Below are positions 8,129 through 17,288 of a stretch of DNA of 64,000 nucleotides, piece after piece. A program made the translations under genes and the position numbers. Each line of letters starts with the position of its first letter. Position 1 is the first letter of the stretch. Where the stretch lies: positions 1,336,721 through 1,400,720 of the forward strand of contig NZ_JACVPQ010000001.1 of NCBI RefSeq assembly GCF_018881795.1. The letters run 5' to 3'. The notes under the pieces were generated by a model that worked only from the letters and a program-made list of their open reading frames with translations, was not told the origin of the DNA and did no database searches. Source of the stretch: Polynucleobacter sp. MWH-Jannik1A5 (GTDB lineage: Bacteria > Pseudomonadota > Gammaproteobacteria > Burkholderiales > Burkholderiaceae).

Positions 8129-8877
8129 CTTTTGAAAACCTAGCCGTAATTTGTTTATTAACATTTGCGGCAATTTTTGGTGGTTTTATTCGAAGGTTAA
8201 GTGGTTTTGGCGGGGCGCTCATCATGACGCCCATCCTCATGTGGATATTTCCAATCCCATTTTTGATTCCGATTGTGATGTGCTCTGAAGTGTTTGGCGG
8301 AGCTTTGCTTTCCCGTCATTGGAAGTTACATCAGGAGGATCGATCTAGACTTTGGTCGATGTTGTTCTTTTCGGTGATCTTTCTTCCGCTGGGCATTTGG
8401 CTTGGCGGACTAATACCACTCACGATATTGAAAACGGCTACTAGCGTAGTCATTCTATTTTTTGCTAGCTACCTACTTCTCAAGCCGCATGTTCGATTAG
8501 CAAGCTCAAATCTTTTAGATAGTTTGGCGGGAAGTCTTTCAGGGTTATTGTTGGGTTCTTGCGGAATAGGTGGACCACCTGCTGCCTTGTATCTCAACTC
8601 CACCAATCAAGCATTTGATAGAACGCGGGCTCTGTTGTCTCAATTTGTTTCTGGCATTTCATTATTTGCGATTGTTGCAGCAAGCCTGATGGGTGGCGGA
8701 ATTGATTGGCTCGTCTATCTTCTTCTTGCCATTCCAGCCTATTGGGTGGGAATGAGGGCTGCTAAAGGGGTTTTAGAGGCTCACGCAGTATCGGATGGTG
8801 CATTGAAAAGACTTTGTCTATTGCTGCTGATTGTGAATGCAGGCTTTAATCTATTGTTTTTGGTTATATTTAAATAG
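8125..8877 (+). CDS. TauE/SafE (TSUP) family membrane transporter
   Basis: The 250-residue protein has about eight hydrophobic helices in two halves and the TSUP glycine motif GFGGALIMTPIL near the N-terminus, repeated in weaker form as GSCGIGGPPAALYLN in the second half. TSUP proteins export sulfite, sulfoacetate or other organic anions, or take them up. The TTG start at 8125 overlaps the ATPase stop (TTGA) and there is no better ATG before the first helix. Being last in an operon with a TauT-type importer, it may remove an anionic by-product such as sulfite (inference), which would fit a sulfonate as imported compound. Confidence 0.85.
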   Translation: MTFENLAVICLLTFAAIFGGFIRRLSGFGGALIMTPILMWIFPIPFLIPIVMCSEVFGGALLSRHWKLHQEDRSRLWSMLFFSVIFLPLGIWLGGLIPLTILKTATSVVILFFASYLLLKPHVRLASSNLLDSLAGSLSGLLLGSCGIGGPPAALYLNSTNQAFDRTRALLSQFVSGISLFAIVAASLMGGGIDWLVYLLLAIPAYWVGMRAAKGVLEAHAVSDGALKRLCLLLLIVNAGFNLLFLVIFK

Positions 8878-8930
8878 ATATAAGTAAATGAAATATATAT
8901 TCTTCTCAGATATATAAAAAAACTCTATTC

Positions 8931-8963
8931 TCTAAGCTCATTAGATGCATATGCCAGCTTAGA
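8931..8963. repeat. Hairpin-forming inverted repeat ahead of a small gene
   Basis: TCTAAGCT (8931-8938) pairs perfectly with AGCTTAGA (8956-8963), and the loop contains the self-complementary GCATATGC (8947-8954). It ends just before the AAGGAG ribosome-binding site of the small gene at 8983, so in RNA it would sit in its 5' leader. It could be a regulatory hairpin or a protein-binding palindrome; the sequence alone does not decide. Confidence 0.45.
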
Positions 8964-8982
8964 TTAAGAGAAGGAGTTCAAA

Positions 8983-9129
8983 ATGGGTTACACAACAGAT
9001 AATAAGCAAGATGCTGTGGTTGAATCAGTTTTGCTAACTACAGAACAAACATTTATCGCCTCAAAGGGTATTGACCGCTCTGATAGCAGTCAAGCCAGCG
9101 AAGTGGTTTACTTTCAAATAGAAGATTAA
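8983..9129 (+). CDS. Small hypothetical protein, 48 aa
   Basis: An ATG at 8983 with a strong AAGGAG (8971-8976) at ideal spacing opens a 48-codon frame, MGYTTDNKQDAVVE... ending FQIED, stop at 9127-9129. The product is acidic and hydrophilic with no membrane segment, cysteines or motif I recognise. A rho-independent terminator begins about 50 nt after the stop, so it looks like a complete single-gene transcription unit, possibly with the preceding hairpin as leader. Coding status rests on the ribosome-binding site and terminator rather than on homology. Confidence 0.55.
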   Translation: MGYTTDNKQDAVVESVLLTTEQTFIASKGIDRSDSSQASEVVYFQIED

Positions 9130-9177
9130 TCTTTTTAAAAAATATACACTCTTCTTGGGTGTAGGCCACAAAAAATA

Positions 9178-9203
9178 AAAACCGCCACTGAGGCGGTTTT
9201 TTT
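9178..9203 (+). terminator. Rho-independent terminator after the 48-aa gene
   Basis: AAAACCGCC (9178-9186), a 5-nt loop, then GGCGG followed by seven T. It works for the rightward transcript; the A-run on its left could also make it serve the leftward small gene that ends at 9227. Confidence 0.85.
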
Positions 9204-9226
9204 ATATCTACTTTTAAATCAAGACA

Positions 9227-9391
9227 TCATGAGAAAGAGGTTTCAAATTCCTCAGTTTTAATGGCGTTCATTAAAAAGAGAATTTGTCTTTGAAAGCTTT
9301 TTCTCTCATCAACCTTGTCGTGAGGCAGGCGATCATGCTCGCGTAGCAAGCTAATAATAGCTGGGTTGTAATGCTCTCTGACCGGGGACAT
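9227..9391 (-). CDS. Small hypothetical protein, 54 aa
   Basis: On the reverse strand an ATG at 9391, preceded by AAGGAG with good spacing, opens a 54-codon frame (MSPVREHYNPAIISLLREHD... ending FETSFS). It is charged and probably helical, with no membrane segment. I do not recognise a family. It lies between the rightward 48-aa gene and the leftward fpr gene, and ends just upstream of the shared terminator. An independent ribosome-binding site and clean frame support coding, but no function can be inferred. Confidence 0.55.
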   Translation of the reverse strand: MSPVREHYNPAIISLLREHDRLPHDKVDERKSFQRQILFLMNAIKTEEFETSFS

Positions 9392-9502
9392 CTTGGCTCC
9401 TTGAAACCGTATTCGTTAGAAACACTGTAACAAGGACGCTATATATTGACAAGTAATATATAGCGATAACTAAACTACTTTTGTGTATATAAAGCCTAGC
9501 GC

Positions 9503-10279
9503 TTACTTTTCTACGAAGGCGCGTTCAAATACGTAGTCACCAAGCTGGCCAAGACTTGGGGAGACCTTAAAGCCTTTGCCATCGAGCATTTCAGCGGTTT
9601 CTTTCAGCATGGAAGGGCTACCGCAGATCATGGCTCTATCTACTGCTGGGTCTAATGGAGGAAGGCCAATATCTTTAAATAACTGCCCAGATTCAATGGC
9701 GGTAGTGAGGCGGCCAGTATGTTTAAAAGCTTCTCTAGTTACTGTTGGGTAGTAGATCAGTTTTTCGCGAATGATTTCACCAATATATTCATCTTGAGTG
9801 AGTTCATTCTTGATGTAATCGCCATAAGCCAGTTCGCTGACAAGACGTACACCATGGATCAAAACTACCTTCTCAAACTTCTCATAGGTGTCGGGGTCGC
9901 GAATGATGCTCATGAATGGCGCAAGACCAGTGCCTGTGCTGAAGAGGTATAGATGTTTACCTGGGTTTAAATCGTCGATAACCAATGTGCCAACCGATTT
10001 TTCGCTGACGAGAATGGGATCTCCCACTTGTATCTTTTGTAGGCGTGAGGTGAGCGGCCCGTCTTGAACCTTGATGCTTAAAAATTCTAGGTGCTCTTCA
10101 TAGTTTGGGCTAGCAACACTGTAGGCTCTCACCAAAGGTTTGCCTTCTACCTCGAGGCCGATCATCAAAAAATGACCGCTCCGAAAGCGCAGACCTTTAT
10201 TGCGGGTAGTGGTAAAGCTAAAGAGTGTGTCGTTCCAGTGGTGAACGGTCAGAACGGTTTCAGTGTTGTAGGCTGCCAT
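9503..10279 (-). CDS. fpr: Ferredoxin/flavodoxin-NADP+ reductase
   Basis: The 258-residue length and motifs match bacterial Fpr: the FAD-binding RAYSVAS (51-57), the NADP-binding STGTGLAPF (114-122), a late MICGSPSML, and the short C-terminus ending FVEK, close to the subfamily in Azotobacter and Pseudomonas. The enzyme moves electrons between NADPH and ferredoxin or flavodoxin in the cytoplasm and is often part of oxidative-stress responses. It is transcribed alone, divergent from ackA with a gap of about 210 bp. Confidence 0.93.
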   Translation of the reverse strand: MAAYNTETVLTVHHWNDTLFSFTTTRNKGLRFRSGHFLMIGLEVEGKPLVRAYSVASPNYEEHLEFLSIKVQDGPLTSRLQKIQVGDPILVSEKSVGTLVIDDLNPGKHLYLFSTGTGLAPFMSIIRDPDTYEKFEKVVLIHGVRLVSELAYGDYIKNELTQDEYIGEIIREKLIYYPTVTREAFKHTGRLTTAIESGQLFKDIGLPPLDPAVDRAMICGSPSMLKETAEMLDGKGFKVSPSLGQLGDYVFERAFVEK

Positions 10280-10493
10280 AAAAGCTTAATTTTGATTGTC
10301 TAAAACCTTAATTATCCTCAATCTTGAAGTGATTCAGGGAGTATCGCGGCTCTAAAGTCCAATTAACTTCTCATAAGTTATCTACTTTTGCTTATAAGAG
10401 CCCTGGTTTGGGCCTTTGGGAGGGGTAACTCGCTATCATCTAGGGGCAAGCAGCGCCAATACCGGTCGACCTTTAATCACACTATATTTTCTT

Positions 10494-11678
10494 ATGGCAA
10501 TACTGACTGTTAACGCAGGTTCTTCATCTCTCAAGTTTTCAATCTATCCGACTAAGCAAGGATCGGTGCTGCCATCCATCCTCTCTGGTAGTTTTGAGGG
10601 GCTAGAGCCGGGTGGGAAAACAGAACTTCGCTACGCCTATCAGGGGGTAGAGCATGCCGAGCATTTTGAGGATGTGGGTCAGGATCCATTTATTGCAGCA
10701 TTAATGCACCTCAAAGAGTTATTACTTGAAATCAAAGGGTTGCCACCAATTAGAGCAGTCTCCCATCGAATTGTTCATGGAGGCTCAGAGTTTTTTCGAC
10801 CGACTGTCTCTACTGATGCGATTCTGGAAAAATTATCCGCCATGAGTGCGCTGGCGCCATTGCATCAACCACACAGCTTAGATGGTGTGAAAGCTTTTTC
10901 TCAAGTATTTCCTGGCATCCCTCAAGTGCTTTGTTTTGATACTGCCTTTCACAAAACCATGAGTCACCTGGAAACATCATTGGCTTTGCCTAAAGAGATT
11001 ACCGATCAAGGTGTGCGACGCTATGGTTTTCATGGCATTTCTTATCAGTACATTATTGGTGAGTTAAATGAGAACTCCAATAGAGCAAAAGATAAAGTGC
11101 TCATGGCTCATCTAGGTAACGGTGCTAGCTTATGTGCTGCGATTGATGGAAAAAGTGTTGCTACAACCATGGGCTTCTCCGCCCTAGACGGTCTCATGAT
11201 GGGTACTCGTAGCGGCTCTCTGGATGCAGGTGTGCTGATGTATTTGGTAGAGCGTGGTTATACCCATGATCAGTTGCAAGACCTGCTCTACAGAAAGAGC
11301 GGCCTGCTCGGGGTGTCCACTATTTCTGCGGATATGCGCAAACTGAGGAATGACCCCAGCCCCTTAGCTAAAGAGGCGATTGAACTTTTTATCTACAAAA
11401 TTATGCGTGAGGGCGGGGCTATGATTGCTTGCCTTGGCGGTCTCGATCTAATTTCTTTTAGTGGCGGTATTGGTGAGCATGATCCTATTCTTAGGTCTGC
11501 AGTCTGTAAAAAATTCTCTTGGCTAGGCATCGAGTTAGATGAAAAGTTGAATCAAGAGGCCATCAAAGGACTAACTTTAAAAATTAGCACACCGCAAAGT
11601 CGTGTCGAGATTTGGGTTGTTCCAACTGACGAAGGGGTAATGACTGCGCAAGAGGCTCTTAACTTACTGCGTTCTTAG
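10494..11678 (+). CDS. ackA: Acetate kinase
   Basis: Starting at the ATG at 10494 (MAILTVNAGSSSLKF) the product has 394 residues, the usual length. Upstream in-frame codons back to 10416 do not resemble the family. Motifs include NAGSSSLKF at the N-terminus, HRIVHGG, RYGFHGIS, HLGNGASL and the segment ALDGLMMGTRSGSLDAG, all of the acetokinase/ASKHA fold. It interconverts acetate and acetyl phosphate with ATP. No phosphotransacetylase (pta) gene is next to it, which is unusual. It could act in acetate use or in supplying acetyl phosphate. A strong terminator follows. Confidence 0.92.
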   Translation: MAILTVNAGSSSLKFSIYPTKQGSVLPSILSGSFEGLEPGGKTELRYAYQGVEHAEHFEDVGQDPFIAALMHLKELLLEIKGLPPIRAVSHRIVHGGSEFFRPTVSTDAILEKLSAMSALAPLHQPHSLDGVKAFSQVFPGIPQVLCFDTAFHKTMSHLETSLALPKEITDQGVRRYGFHGISYQYIIGELNENSNRAKDKVLMAHLGNGASLCAAIDGKSVATTMGFSALDGLMMGTRSGSLDAGVLMYLVERGYTHDQLQDLLYRKSGLLGVSTISADMRKLRNDPSPLAKEAIELFIYKIMREGGAMIACLGGLDLISFSGGIGEHDPILRSAVCKKFSWLGIELDEKLNQEAIKGLTLKISTPQSRVEIWVVPTDEGVMTAQEALNLLRS

Positions 11679-11725
11679 AGTTGGGATTCAGCTCATCAGC
11701 AATCGGAGATTGTGAATTGGTCAAT

Positions 11726-11756
11726 AAAAAAGCGGGGTAAAAACCCCGCTTTTTCT
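11726..11756. terminator. Bidirectional terminator between ackA and lysS
   Basis: AAAAAGCGGGG and CCCCGCTTTTT flank a short TAAAA-type loop. With A-run and T-run on opposite sides it can stop both the rightward ackA and the leftward lysS transcripts. Confidence 0.88.
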
Positions 11757-11768
11757 TTGCGGAAGAGC

Positions 11769-13319
11769 TTACTCTTCTTCGCGACGCAAATGTGGGAACA
11801 GAATCACATCGCGAATATTTGGTGCATCAGTTAGCAACATCACTAGGCGATCAATGCCGATACCGCAACCGCCAGTTGGAGGCATACCGTACTCGAGTGC
11901 GCGTATGAAGTCATGATCAAAGTACATAGCTTCTTCGTCGCCAGCTTCTTTTTGCTCTACTTGTTTGCGGAAGCGATTTGCTTGATCTTCGGCATCGTTT
12001 AACTCAGAGAAGCCATTGGCAATTTCACGACCAGTGATAAAGAGCTCGAAACGCTCCGTAATGCCTGGGCGAGTATCGGATTCTCTGGCGAGAGGGCTTA
12101 CTTCAATTGGGTAATCAATGATGTAAGTTGGCTCCCAAAGATGCTCTTCGGCAACCAATTCGAAAAGAGCTAATTGAAGGGCGCCTATTCCGGCATTCTT
12201 GAGGGTGGGGGCATCTGGATTCTCGCCACCTTTTTTCAATTCAGTGCGAATGAAATTGATGTCTTCAAGTTGGGCTGCTTCATAGCTCTTGCCGGATTGA
12301 CCGCAGTACTTAAGGATTGCTTCAGTAATGGTTAGACGTTGGAATGGCTTGCTCAGATCAAGCTCGCGACCTTGATGTGTCAATACGGCAGTGCCTTGGG
12401 CATCAATTGCGGCAGCACGAATTAATCCTTCGGTGAAGTCCATGAGCCAACGGTAATCTGTGTAGGCTGCATAGAATTCCATCATGGTGAATTCTGGGTT
12501 ATGACGTGGGCTGACACCTTCGTTGCGGAAGTTGCGGTTGATTTCAAAGACGCGCTCAAAGCCACCAACCACTAGACGCTTGAGGTAAAGTTCAGGCGCA
12601 ATACGCAAGAACATTTGCATGTCGAGCGCGTTATGGTGGGTAATAAAAGGCTTTGCTGCTGCACCACCAGGAATAGGGTGGAGCATCGGAGTTTCAACTT
12701 CCATGAAGTCGGCATCTAGCATATGGCGACGTAATGAAGCGATCGCGTTACTACGTGCTTTAAATGTATTACGGCTCTCAGGATTAACAATCAAGTCTAC
12801 ATAGCGTTGACGATATTTAGTCTCCAGATCTGATAAGCCATGGAACTTATCTGGCAATGGGCGCAAGGATTTGCTGAGAAGACGTAAGTTGCTGCACTCA
12901 ACTGATAGTTCGCCCTTATTGGTCTTAAAGAGGTTGCCTTCAGCAGAAATAAAGTCGCCCATGTCCCAATGCTTGAAGGCGCCATGAACATCAGCCCCGC
13001 TGAGCTCATCATTGATATAGAACTGAATTTGACCGCTGCGATCTTGGATGGTTGCAAAACTCGCTTTACCCATCACACGCTTTAGAACCATACGTCCAGC
13101 AACTTTGACATGAACCTTCTTCGCTGCTAACTCTTCTTTAGTGAGGCTGTCATAGTGCGCATGTAAGTCAGACGCCAAATGCGTAGGAACAAAGTCATTT
13201 GGGAAAGCAACGCCACCTGCGCGAAGTTTGGCGAGTTTTTCACGACGCTCCGCAATGATGTGATTCTCATCAACTACTTCAGTAGCTGCGGCATTGTCTA
13301 AGTTGGTTTTATCGTTCAT
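11769..13319 (-). CDS. lysS: Lysyl-tRNA synthetase, class II
   Basis: The 516-residue enzyme has an N-terminal OB-fold anticodon-binding domain (about 75-180) and a class II catalytic core with motif 2 around [19 protein letters not shown] and motif 3 near the C-terminus ([14 protein letters not shown]). It charges tRNA-Lys with lysine. It is the last gene of the leftward rpfE-like - recJ - prfB - lysS run, 33 nt after prfB. The prfB-lysS pairing is conserved across many proteobacteria. Confidence 0.97.
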   Translation of the reverse strand: MNDKTNLDNAAATEVVDENHIIAERREKLAKLRAGGVAFPNDFVPTHLASDLHAHYDSLTKEELAAKKVHVKVAGRMVLKRVMGKASFATIQDRSGQIQFYINDELSGADVHGAFKHWDMGDFISAEGNLFKTNKGELSVECSNLRLLSKSLRPLPDKFHGLSDLETKYRQRYVDLIVNPESRNTFKARSNAIASLRRHMLDADFMEVETPMLHPIPGGAAAKPFITHHNALDMQMFLRIAPELYLKRLVVGGFERVFEINRNFRNEGVSPRHNPEFTMMEFYAAYTDYRWLMDFTEGLIRAAAIDAQGTAVLTHQGRELDLSKPFQRLTITEAILKYCGQSGKSYEAAQLEDINFIRTELKKGGENPDAPTLKNAGIGALQLALFELVAEEHLWEPTYIIDYPIEVSPLARESDTRPGITERFELFITGREIANGFSELNDAEDQANRFRKQVEQKEAGDEEAMYFDHDFIRALEYGMPPTGGCGIGIDRLVMLLTDAPNIRDVILFPHLRREEE

Positions 13320-13352
13320 GTTTATCGCGGTGCAGTAATGGGTATGAGGTTA

Positions 13353-14457
13353 TTACACGCCTTGTTTCAGGCTGGCTTCAATAAAGGCATCGAGATCGCC
13401 ATCCAATACCTTCTGGGTATTCGAAATCTCAACGTTAGTGCGTAAATCTTTTATGCGGCTTTGATCCAAAACATAGGAGCGGATTTGGTGACCCCAACCT
13501 ACATCGGTTTTGCTAGCTTCTAATTTATCTTGTTCGGCGCGACGCTTTTGCATCTCATGCTCATAAAGGCGAGACTTCAGCATCGTCATAGCCTCAGCAC
13601 GATTGCGGTGTTGGCTGCGGTCATTCTGACACTGCACCACAATCCCAGTCGGAATATGAGTTAAACGTACTGCGGAGTCAGTTTTATTAATGTGTTGTCC
13701 ACCAGCACCAGAGGCGCGGTAGGTGTCTGTACGAATATCAGCAGGGTTTACATCAATCTCAATAGAGTCATCAATTTCTGGATAGACATAGATGGAGGCA
13801 AACGAGGTGTGACGACCATTGGATGAGTCAAATGGTGACTTACGCACTAAGCGATGTACACCAGTTTCAGAGCGCAGATGGCCATAAGCATATTCGCCGT
13901 CGACTTTAATTGTTGCGCTCTTAATGCCAGCAACATCGCCATCAGATTCTTCGAGGATTTCAGTTTTATAGCCTTTGCGTTCGCAATACTTGAGGTATTG
14001 GCGGTAGAGCATGCTAGCCCAGTCACAGGCTTCTGTGCCACCTGCACCTGCTTGAATATCGATAAAGCAATTGCAAGAATCCATCTCATTGTGGAACATG
14101 CGACGGAACTCAAGATCGCCAATAATCTTGCTGTAGCCTTCAACATCTTGCTCAATGGCGGCGATCGTTTCAAAATCGCTTTCCTCTTTAGCCATGTCAA
14201 ATAGCTCAAGAGCGCTAGTAATATTGGTATTGAGATCGGTAAGAGTGGCAACTACGCCGTCGAGCAATTTCTTTTCTTTGCCCAGCGCTTGCGCTTTCTT
14301 TTGATCATCCCAAATCGTGGGATCTTCCAGTATTGAATTAACTTCGGTAAGGCGACGTGACTTTACGTCGAAGTCAAAGATACCCCCGAAGAGCTTGCTC
14401 ACGGGTGAGCAGATCGGACAAGGTATTCGAAATAATATTTAGTTGTTCAGCTTCCAT
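13353..14457 (-). CDS. prfB: Peptide chain release factor 2, with programmed +1 frameshift
   Basis: Reading starts at the ATG at 14457 ([12 protein letters not shown]...) and runs 27 codons to an in-frame TGA at 14376-14374. A +1 shift then joins the main frame, which runs to 13353, giving a 367-residue RF2, the normal length. The main frame holds the GGQ peptidyl-tRNA hydrolysis motif ([16 protein letters not shown]) and a stop-codon-recognition domain before it. RF2 releases peptides at UGA and UAA and controls its own amount through the frameshift. An ATG at 14402 in the main frame would give a 349-residue form lacking the true N-terminus and is not the real start. It lies 34 nt after recJ. 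Confidence 0.96.
14374..14388 (-). promoter_or_regulatory. prfB programmed +1 frameshift site
   Basis: On the coding strand the sequence is CGGGGGTATCTTTGAC: an internal Shine-Dalgarno-like GGGGG three bases ahead of the slippery CTT, then the UGA stop followed by C. This is the classic autoregulatory RF2 signal; low RF2 favours slipping by one base past UGA. Confidence 0.95.
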
Positions 14458-14491
14458 CCCCTAATTATAAGGGGGTTATTGCTGCAGACCC

Positions 14492-16243
14492 TCAGGTGCT
14501 AGGGGCCTCATCATGGGCTTCAATCATCAGCTGAATACGGGCTTGACCTTGATAGCGGTCAGTGACCAATCGATAGGCTAGTCTGGCTTTGGCCGGCAGG
14601 CTTTGCGTGCGGTTAAACCAAACTGCTGTTAATGGTTTGGAGCTTGCTCCAGCCCCCAGGGGCTTCACCATTAAGCGAAGATGTTTTTCTTTCATGAGGC
14701 TTTGCTGGGTAATCTCAAATTCTCCATAGAAAACAGGCTGAGGGAAGCCTTGACCCCAGATTTCTTCCGCTAAAAGGTCGCCAATTTCGGGGGTAAATTC
14801 AGAAGGCTCCAAGCCACCATCATGTGCATGGCGGCGCTCTAGCAATTCATCTGTGAGCAGTTCTGATGCAACTTGCTGAAAGCAAGTATCGAATTTCTCA
14901 AAATCTTCTTTGCGAATAGTTAATCCGGCAGCCATTGCATGACCACCAAATTTCAAAATCAGTCCAGGTTCGCGTTTAGAAACTAAATCTAACGCATCTC
15001 TTAAATGAAAGCCTGTCAGCGAACGACCTGATCCACGCAATTCTTCTCCGGTATTGCCATCCGCTGGTGCAAACACAATTGCAGGACGATTAAAACGTTC
15101 TTTCAGGCGTGAAGCAACAATACCTACAACGCCTTGATGCCATTCTGGATTCCACAAGCAAATACTATTGCGCTCAGACATAGTTCCAGAAAGCTGATCT
15201 TCAGCCAGATGGGAGAGTGCGGTTTCTTGCATGCCTGATTCAATCACGCGGCGTTCGCGATTGATGCGATCAAGCTCGTGTGCTAGCGTCATTGCTTCAT
15301 CGGCGTTATCGGTGAGAAGTAAGCGGATACCTAAGGTCATATCCGCCAGACGACCAGCCGCATTGAGTCTGGGGCCGATGGCAAAGCCTAAGTCAAAGGT
15401 ATTGGCCTTGCGTGGATCACGTGTAGCCGCCTGAAATAGCGCTTGAATTCCTGGCTGTGATATTCCTGCGCGTATGCGCTTTAAGCCGTTCGAAACCAAG
15501 ACTCGATTATTGCGATCGAGCTGCGCAACGTCAGCAACGGTTCCTAAAGCAACTAGATCTAAAAGATTCTCTACCTTGGGCTGAGTTTCGTTTGTAAATT
15601 TACCGCGTTTGCGCAGTTCGGCGCGCAACGCAACCAGTAAATAAAACATGACACCAACACCGGCGAGTGCTTTACTGGGAAAAGTGCAGCCTGGTTGATT
15701 CGGATTGACGATTGCCAGCGCTTTTGGCAAACGATCTCCGGGGAGGTGGTGGTCAGTCACAATTACTTCCATGCCAAGTTCGCGAGCGCGATCAACACCT
15801 GCTTCGCTAGCGATGCCGTTATCTACAGTGATGAGATATTTGGGTTTAGGTTCTTGTTGCGCGGCTAACTCTACTACCTCGGGCGTCAGACCGTAACCCA
15901 TCGTAAAGCGATTGGGTACTAGAAATTGAATTGGAGTGTGTGGTCCGCCCAGCATCCGTAGACCTCTAAGACCAACCGCACAAGCCGTGGCCCCGTCGCA
16001 GTCATAGTCGGCGACGATGAGCATAGACTCCCTTTTTTCAAGGATGTCTGCAAGCAAGGAAGCAGTGTTAATGCAATTCTTGAGTTCAACTGGTGAAATC
16101 AACTGCTTTAAGTCCAGCGAGAGTTCTTCAGGAGACTGTAGGCCGCGTGCAGCATAGAGCCTGGCTAGCAAAGGATGCAAGCCACTCTGTGCTAACCAAG
16201 TAGCAGTACGTTCTGAAAATGGGCGTTGAGAAAATAGACTCAT
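14492..16243 (-). CDS. recJ: Single-stranded-DNA-specific 5'-3' exonuclease RecJ
   Basis: The 583-residue protein carries DHH-family motif I VADYDCDGATA (about 77-87), the VTDHH motif further on (about 162-167) and the DHHA1 motif GGHAMAAGL (around 435), which bind the two catalytic metals and DNA, with the C-terminal OB-like RecJ region after that. RecJ digests single-stranded DNA 5'-3' in recombinational and mismatch repair. Length is typical. It starts 21 nt after the rpfE-like gene and precedes prfB. Confidence 0.96.
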   Translation of the reverse strand: MSLFSQRPFSERTATWLAQSGLHPLLARLYAARGLQSPEELSLDLKQLISPVELKNCINTASLLADILEKRESMLIVADYDCDGATACAVGLRGLRMLGGPHTPIQFLVPNRFTMGYGLTPEVVELAAQQEPKPKYLITVDNGIASEAGVDRARELGMEVIVTDHHLPGDRLPKALAIVNPNQPGCTFPSKALAGVGVMFYLLVALRAELRKRGKFTNETQPKVENLLDLVALGTVADVAQLDRNNRVLVSNGLKRIRAGISQPGIQALFQAATRDPRKANTFDLGFAIGPRLNAAGRLADMTLGIRLLLTDNADEAMTLAHELDRINRERRVIESGMQETALSHLAEDQLSGTMSERNSICLWNPEWHQGVVGIVASRLKERFNRPAIVFAPADGNTGEELRGSGRSLTGFHLRDALDLVSKREPGLILKFGGHAMAAGLTIRKEDFEKFDTCFQQVASELLTDELLERRHAHDGGLEPSEFTPEIGDLLAEEIWGQGFPQPVFYGEFEITQQSLMKEKHLRLMVKPLGAGASSKPLTAVWFNRTQSLPAKARLAYRLVTDRYQGQARIQLMIEAHDEAPST

Positions 16244-16264
16244 ACGAAACTCATGCGTTAATCA

Positions 16265-17242
16265 TCACTGAGTGATTTCTTTCCAAGTCAGAGGTTCTGA
16301 CTTTTTCCAGAAGGCCCAAGATTTTTTATAAAGATCTTTGACTGTAAGAATGCGCTCACGAACTTTTCCTTTTGGAAAATCAATAATTGCGACTTCATCA
16401 ATTTGTTTATTTATTAGTGCCGCACTGAGTTGTGGCCATGCCAATTGAGGTTGTTCGAGCCACGCAAAGGCGCCGGCTAGATTATTTGTATTCAAAGTCG
16501 CTTCATAGGGAAGGCCTAGAAGCCTTGCTAAGCCAGCCATCATGGGATGCTGACCAATCAAACATCGTGATTGTTTTAGGGCTTCAGGCACTCGAACATC
16601 ATTGAGTTTGCCAATGCCGCTAATCCAAATTGAGTTAATGCTGGGCATGCCGCGTTGTTCGCGTTCTTCATTTACTGGACCAATATGCCAGAGCATCTGA
16701 ATTTCATTTTGGAGTTTACGCCAACGCTTAGCGATACCTTCTTCGTGACTATCACGTGGCATCCACCAATCAATATTGCGGCCATGCGCTTGATCTACGC
16801 TATAACTTTGAAGACTTGAAAAAGGCCCGGCAGGAATAAACCAGTAGTGTTGATTTTGGAAAAGGACTGAGTTCTGAAAATCCTCTTCTATAAAGGGAAG
16901 GACTGCTGTTAATAGTTGGGCAGATTCTTCAGTCGTGAGATCAATCTGGTTTTGTCCCATCAAAATAAGATGGTCTCGTGTGGCATGCAGATGAACTGGC
17001 TGTAGGCAGGCAATCACTTCAGATGGATTAACTGCTTGGCTGGATTGCCCAAGTAGCAATACCGGGGCAAGAGGCATCGCTTCCCCAAGCAAAAAGCGCT
17101 CATGGGGCAGCCCTTGTATAGGGGCATCCTTGCTTTCAAGCTCATCTAAGACATCTTCCCCTGAAAGCATCAGGGTAAAGCGGCGAAGTTGGCCTGGGGT
17201 AGGGGTGGAATTAGCAGTCATTCCCCTGATTTTAGGTGGCAT
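16265..17242 (-). CDS. RpfE-like conserved protein upstream of recJ
   Basis: The 325-residue cytoplasmic protein has no signal peptide or membrane helix. Its length, Trp-rich central part (YWFIPAGPF, RNIDWWMPRDS) and its place directly before recJ match the family named RpfE in Xanthomonas, sometimes labelled phosphoglycerate mutase-like in databases. The biochemical function is not established, and I see no catalytic motif I can name with confidence. The start could be the ATG at 17242 or that at 17221 (MTANSTP...); the second has GGGGA too close to be an ideal ribosome-binding site. It is divergent from lolC. Confidence 0.6.
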   Translation of the reverse strand: MPPKIRGMTANSTPTPGQLRRFTLMLSGEDVLDELESKDAPIQGLPHERFLLGEAMPLAPVLLLGQSSQAVNPSEVIACLQPVHLHATRDHLILMGQNQIDLTTEESAQLLTAVLPFIEEDFQNSVLFQNQHYWFIPAGPFSSLQSYSVDQAHGRNIDWWMPRDSHEEGIAKRWRKLQNEIQMLWHIGPVNEEREQRGMPSINSIWISGIGKLNDVRVPEALKQSRCLIGQHPMMAGLARLLGLPYEATLNTNNLAGAFAWLEQPQLAWPQLSAALINKQIDEVAIIDFPKGKVRERILTVKDLYKKSWAFWKKSEPLTWKEITQ

Positions 17243-17288
17243 TTGAGTATTCCATCAGTTTGCCCGCGCGATTCACTAAACTGTGGAT

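Noticed and set aside
8891..8917. ATATATAT/ATATAT repeat upstream of the 48-aa gene as a promoter or operator
   Set aside because: Low-complexity AT tract with no clear -35/-10 pair; cannot be told from chance.
13353..14402. prfB as an unshifted 349-aa gene from the ATG at 14402
   Set aside because: Upstream codons encode the normal RF2 N-terminus and the CTTTGAC shift site is intact.
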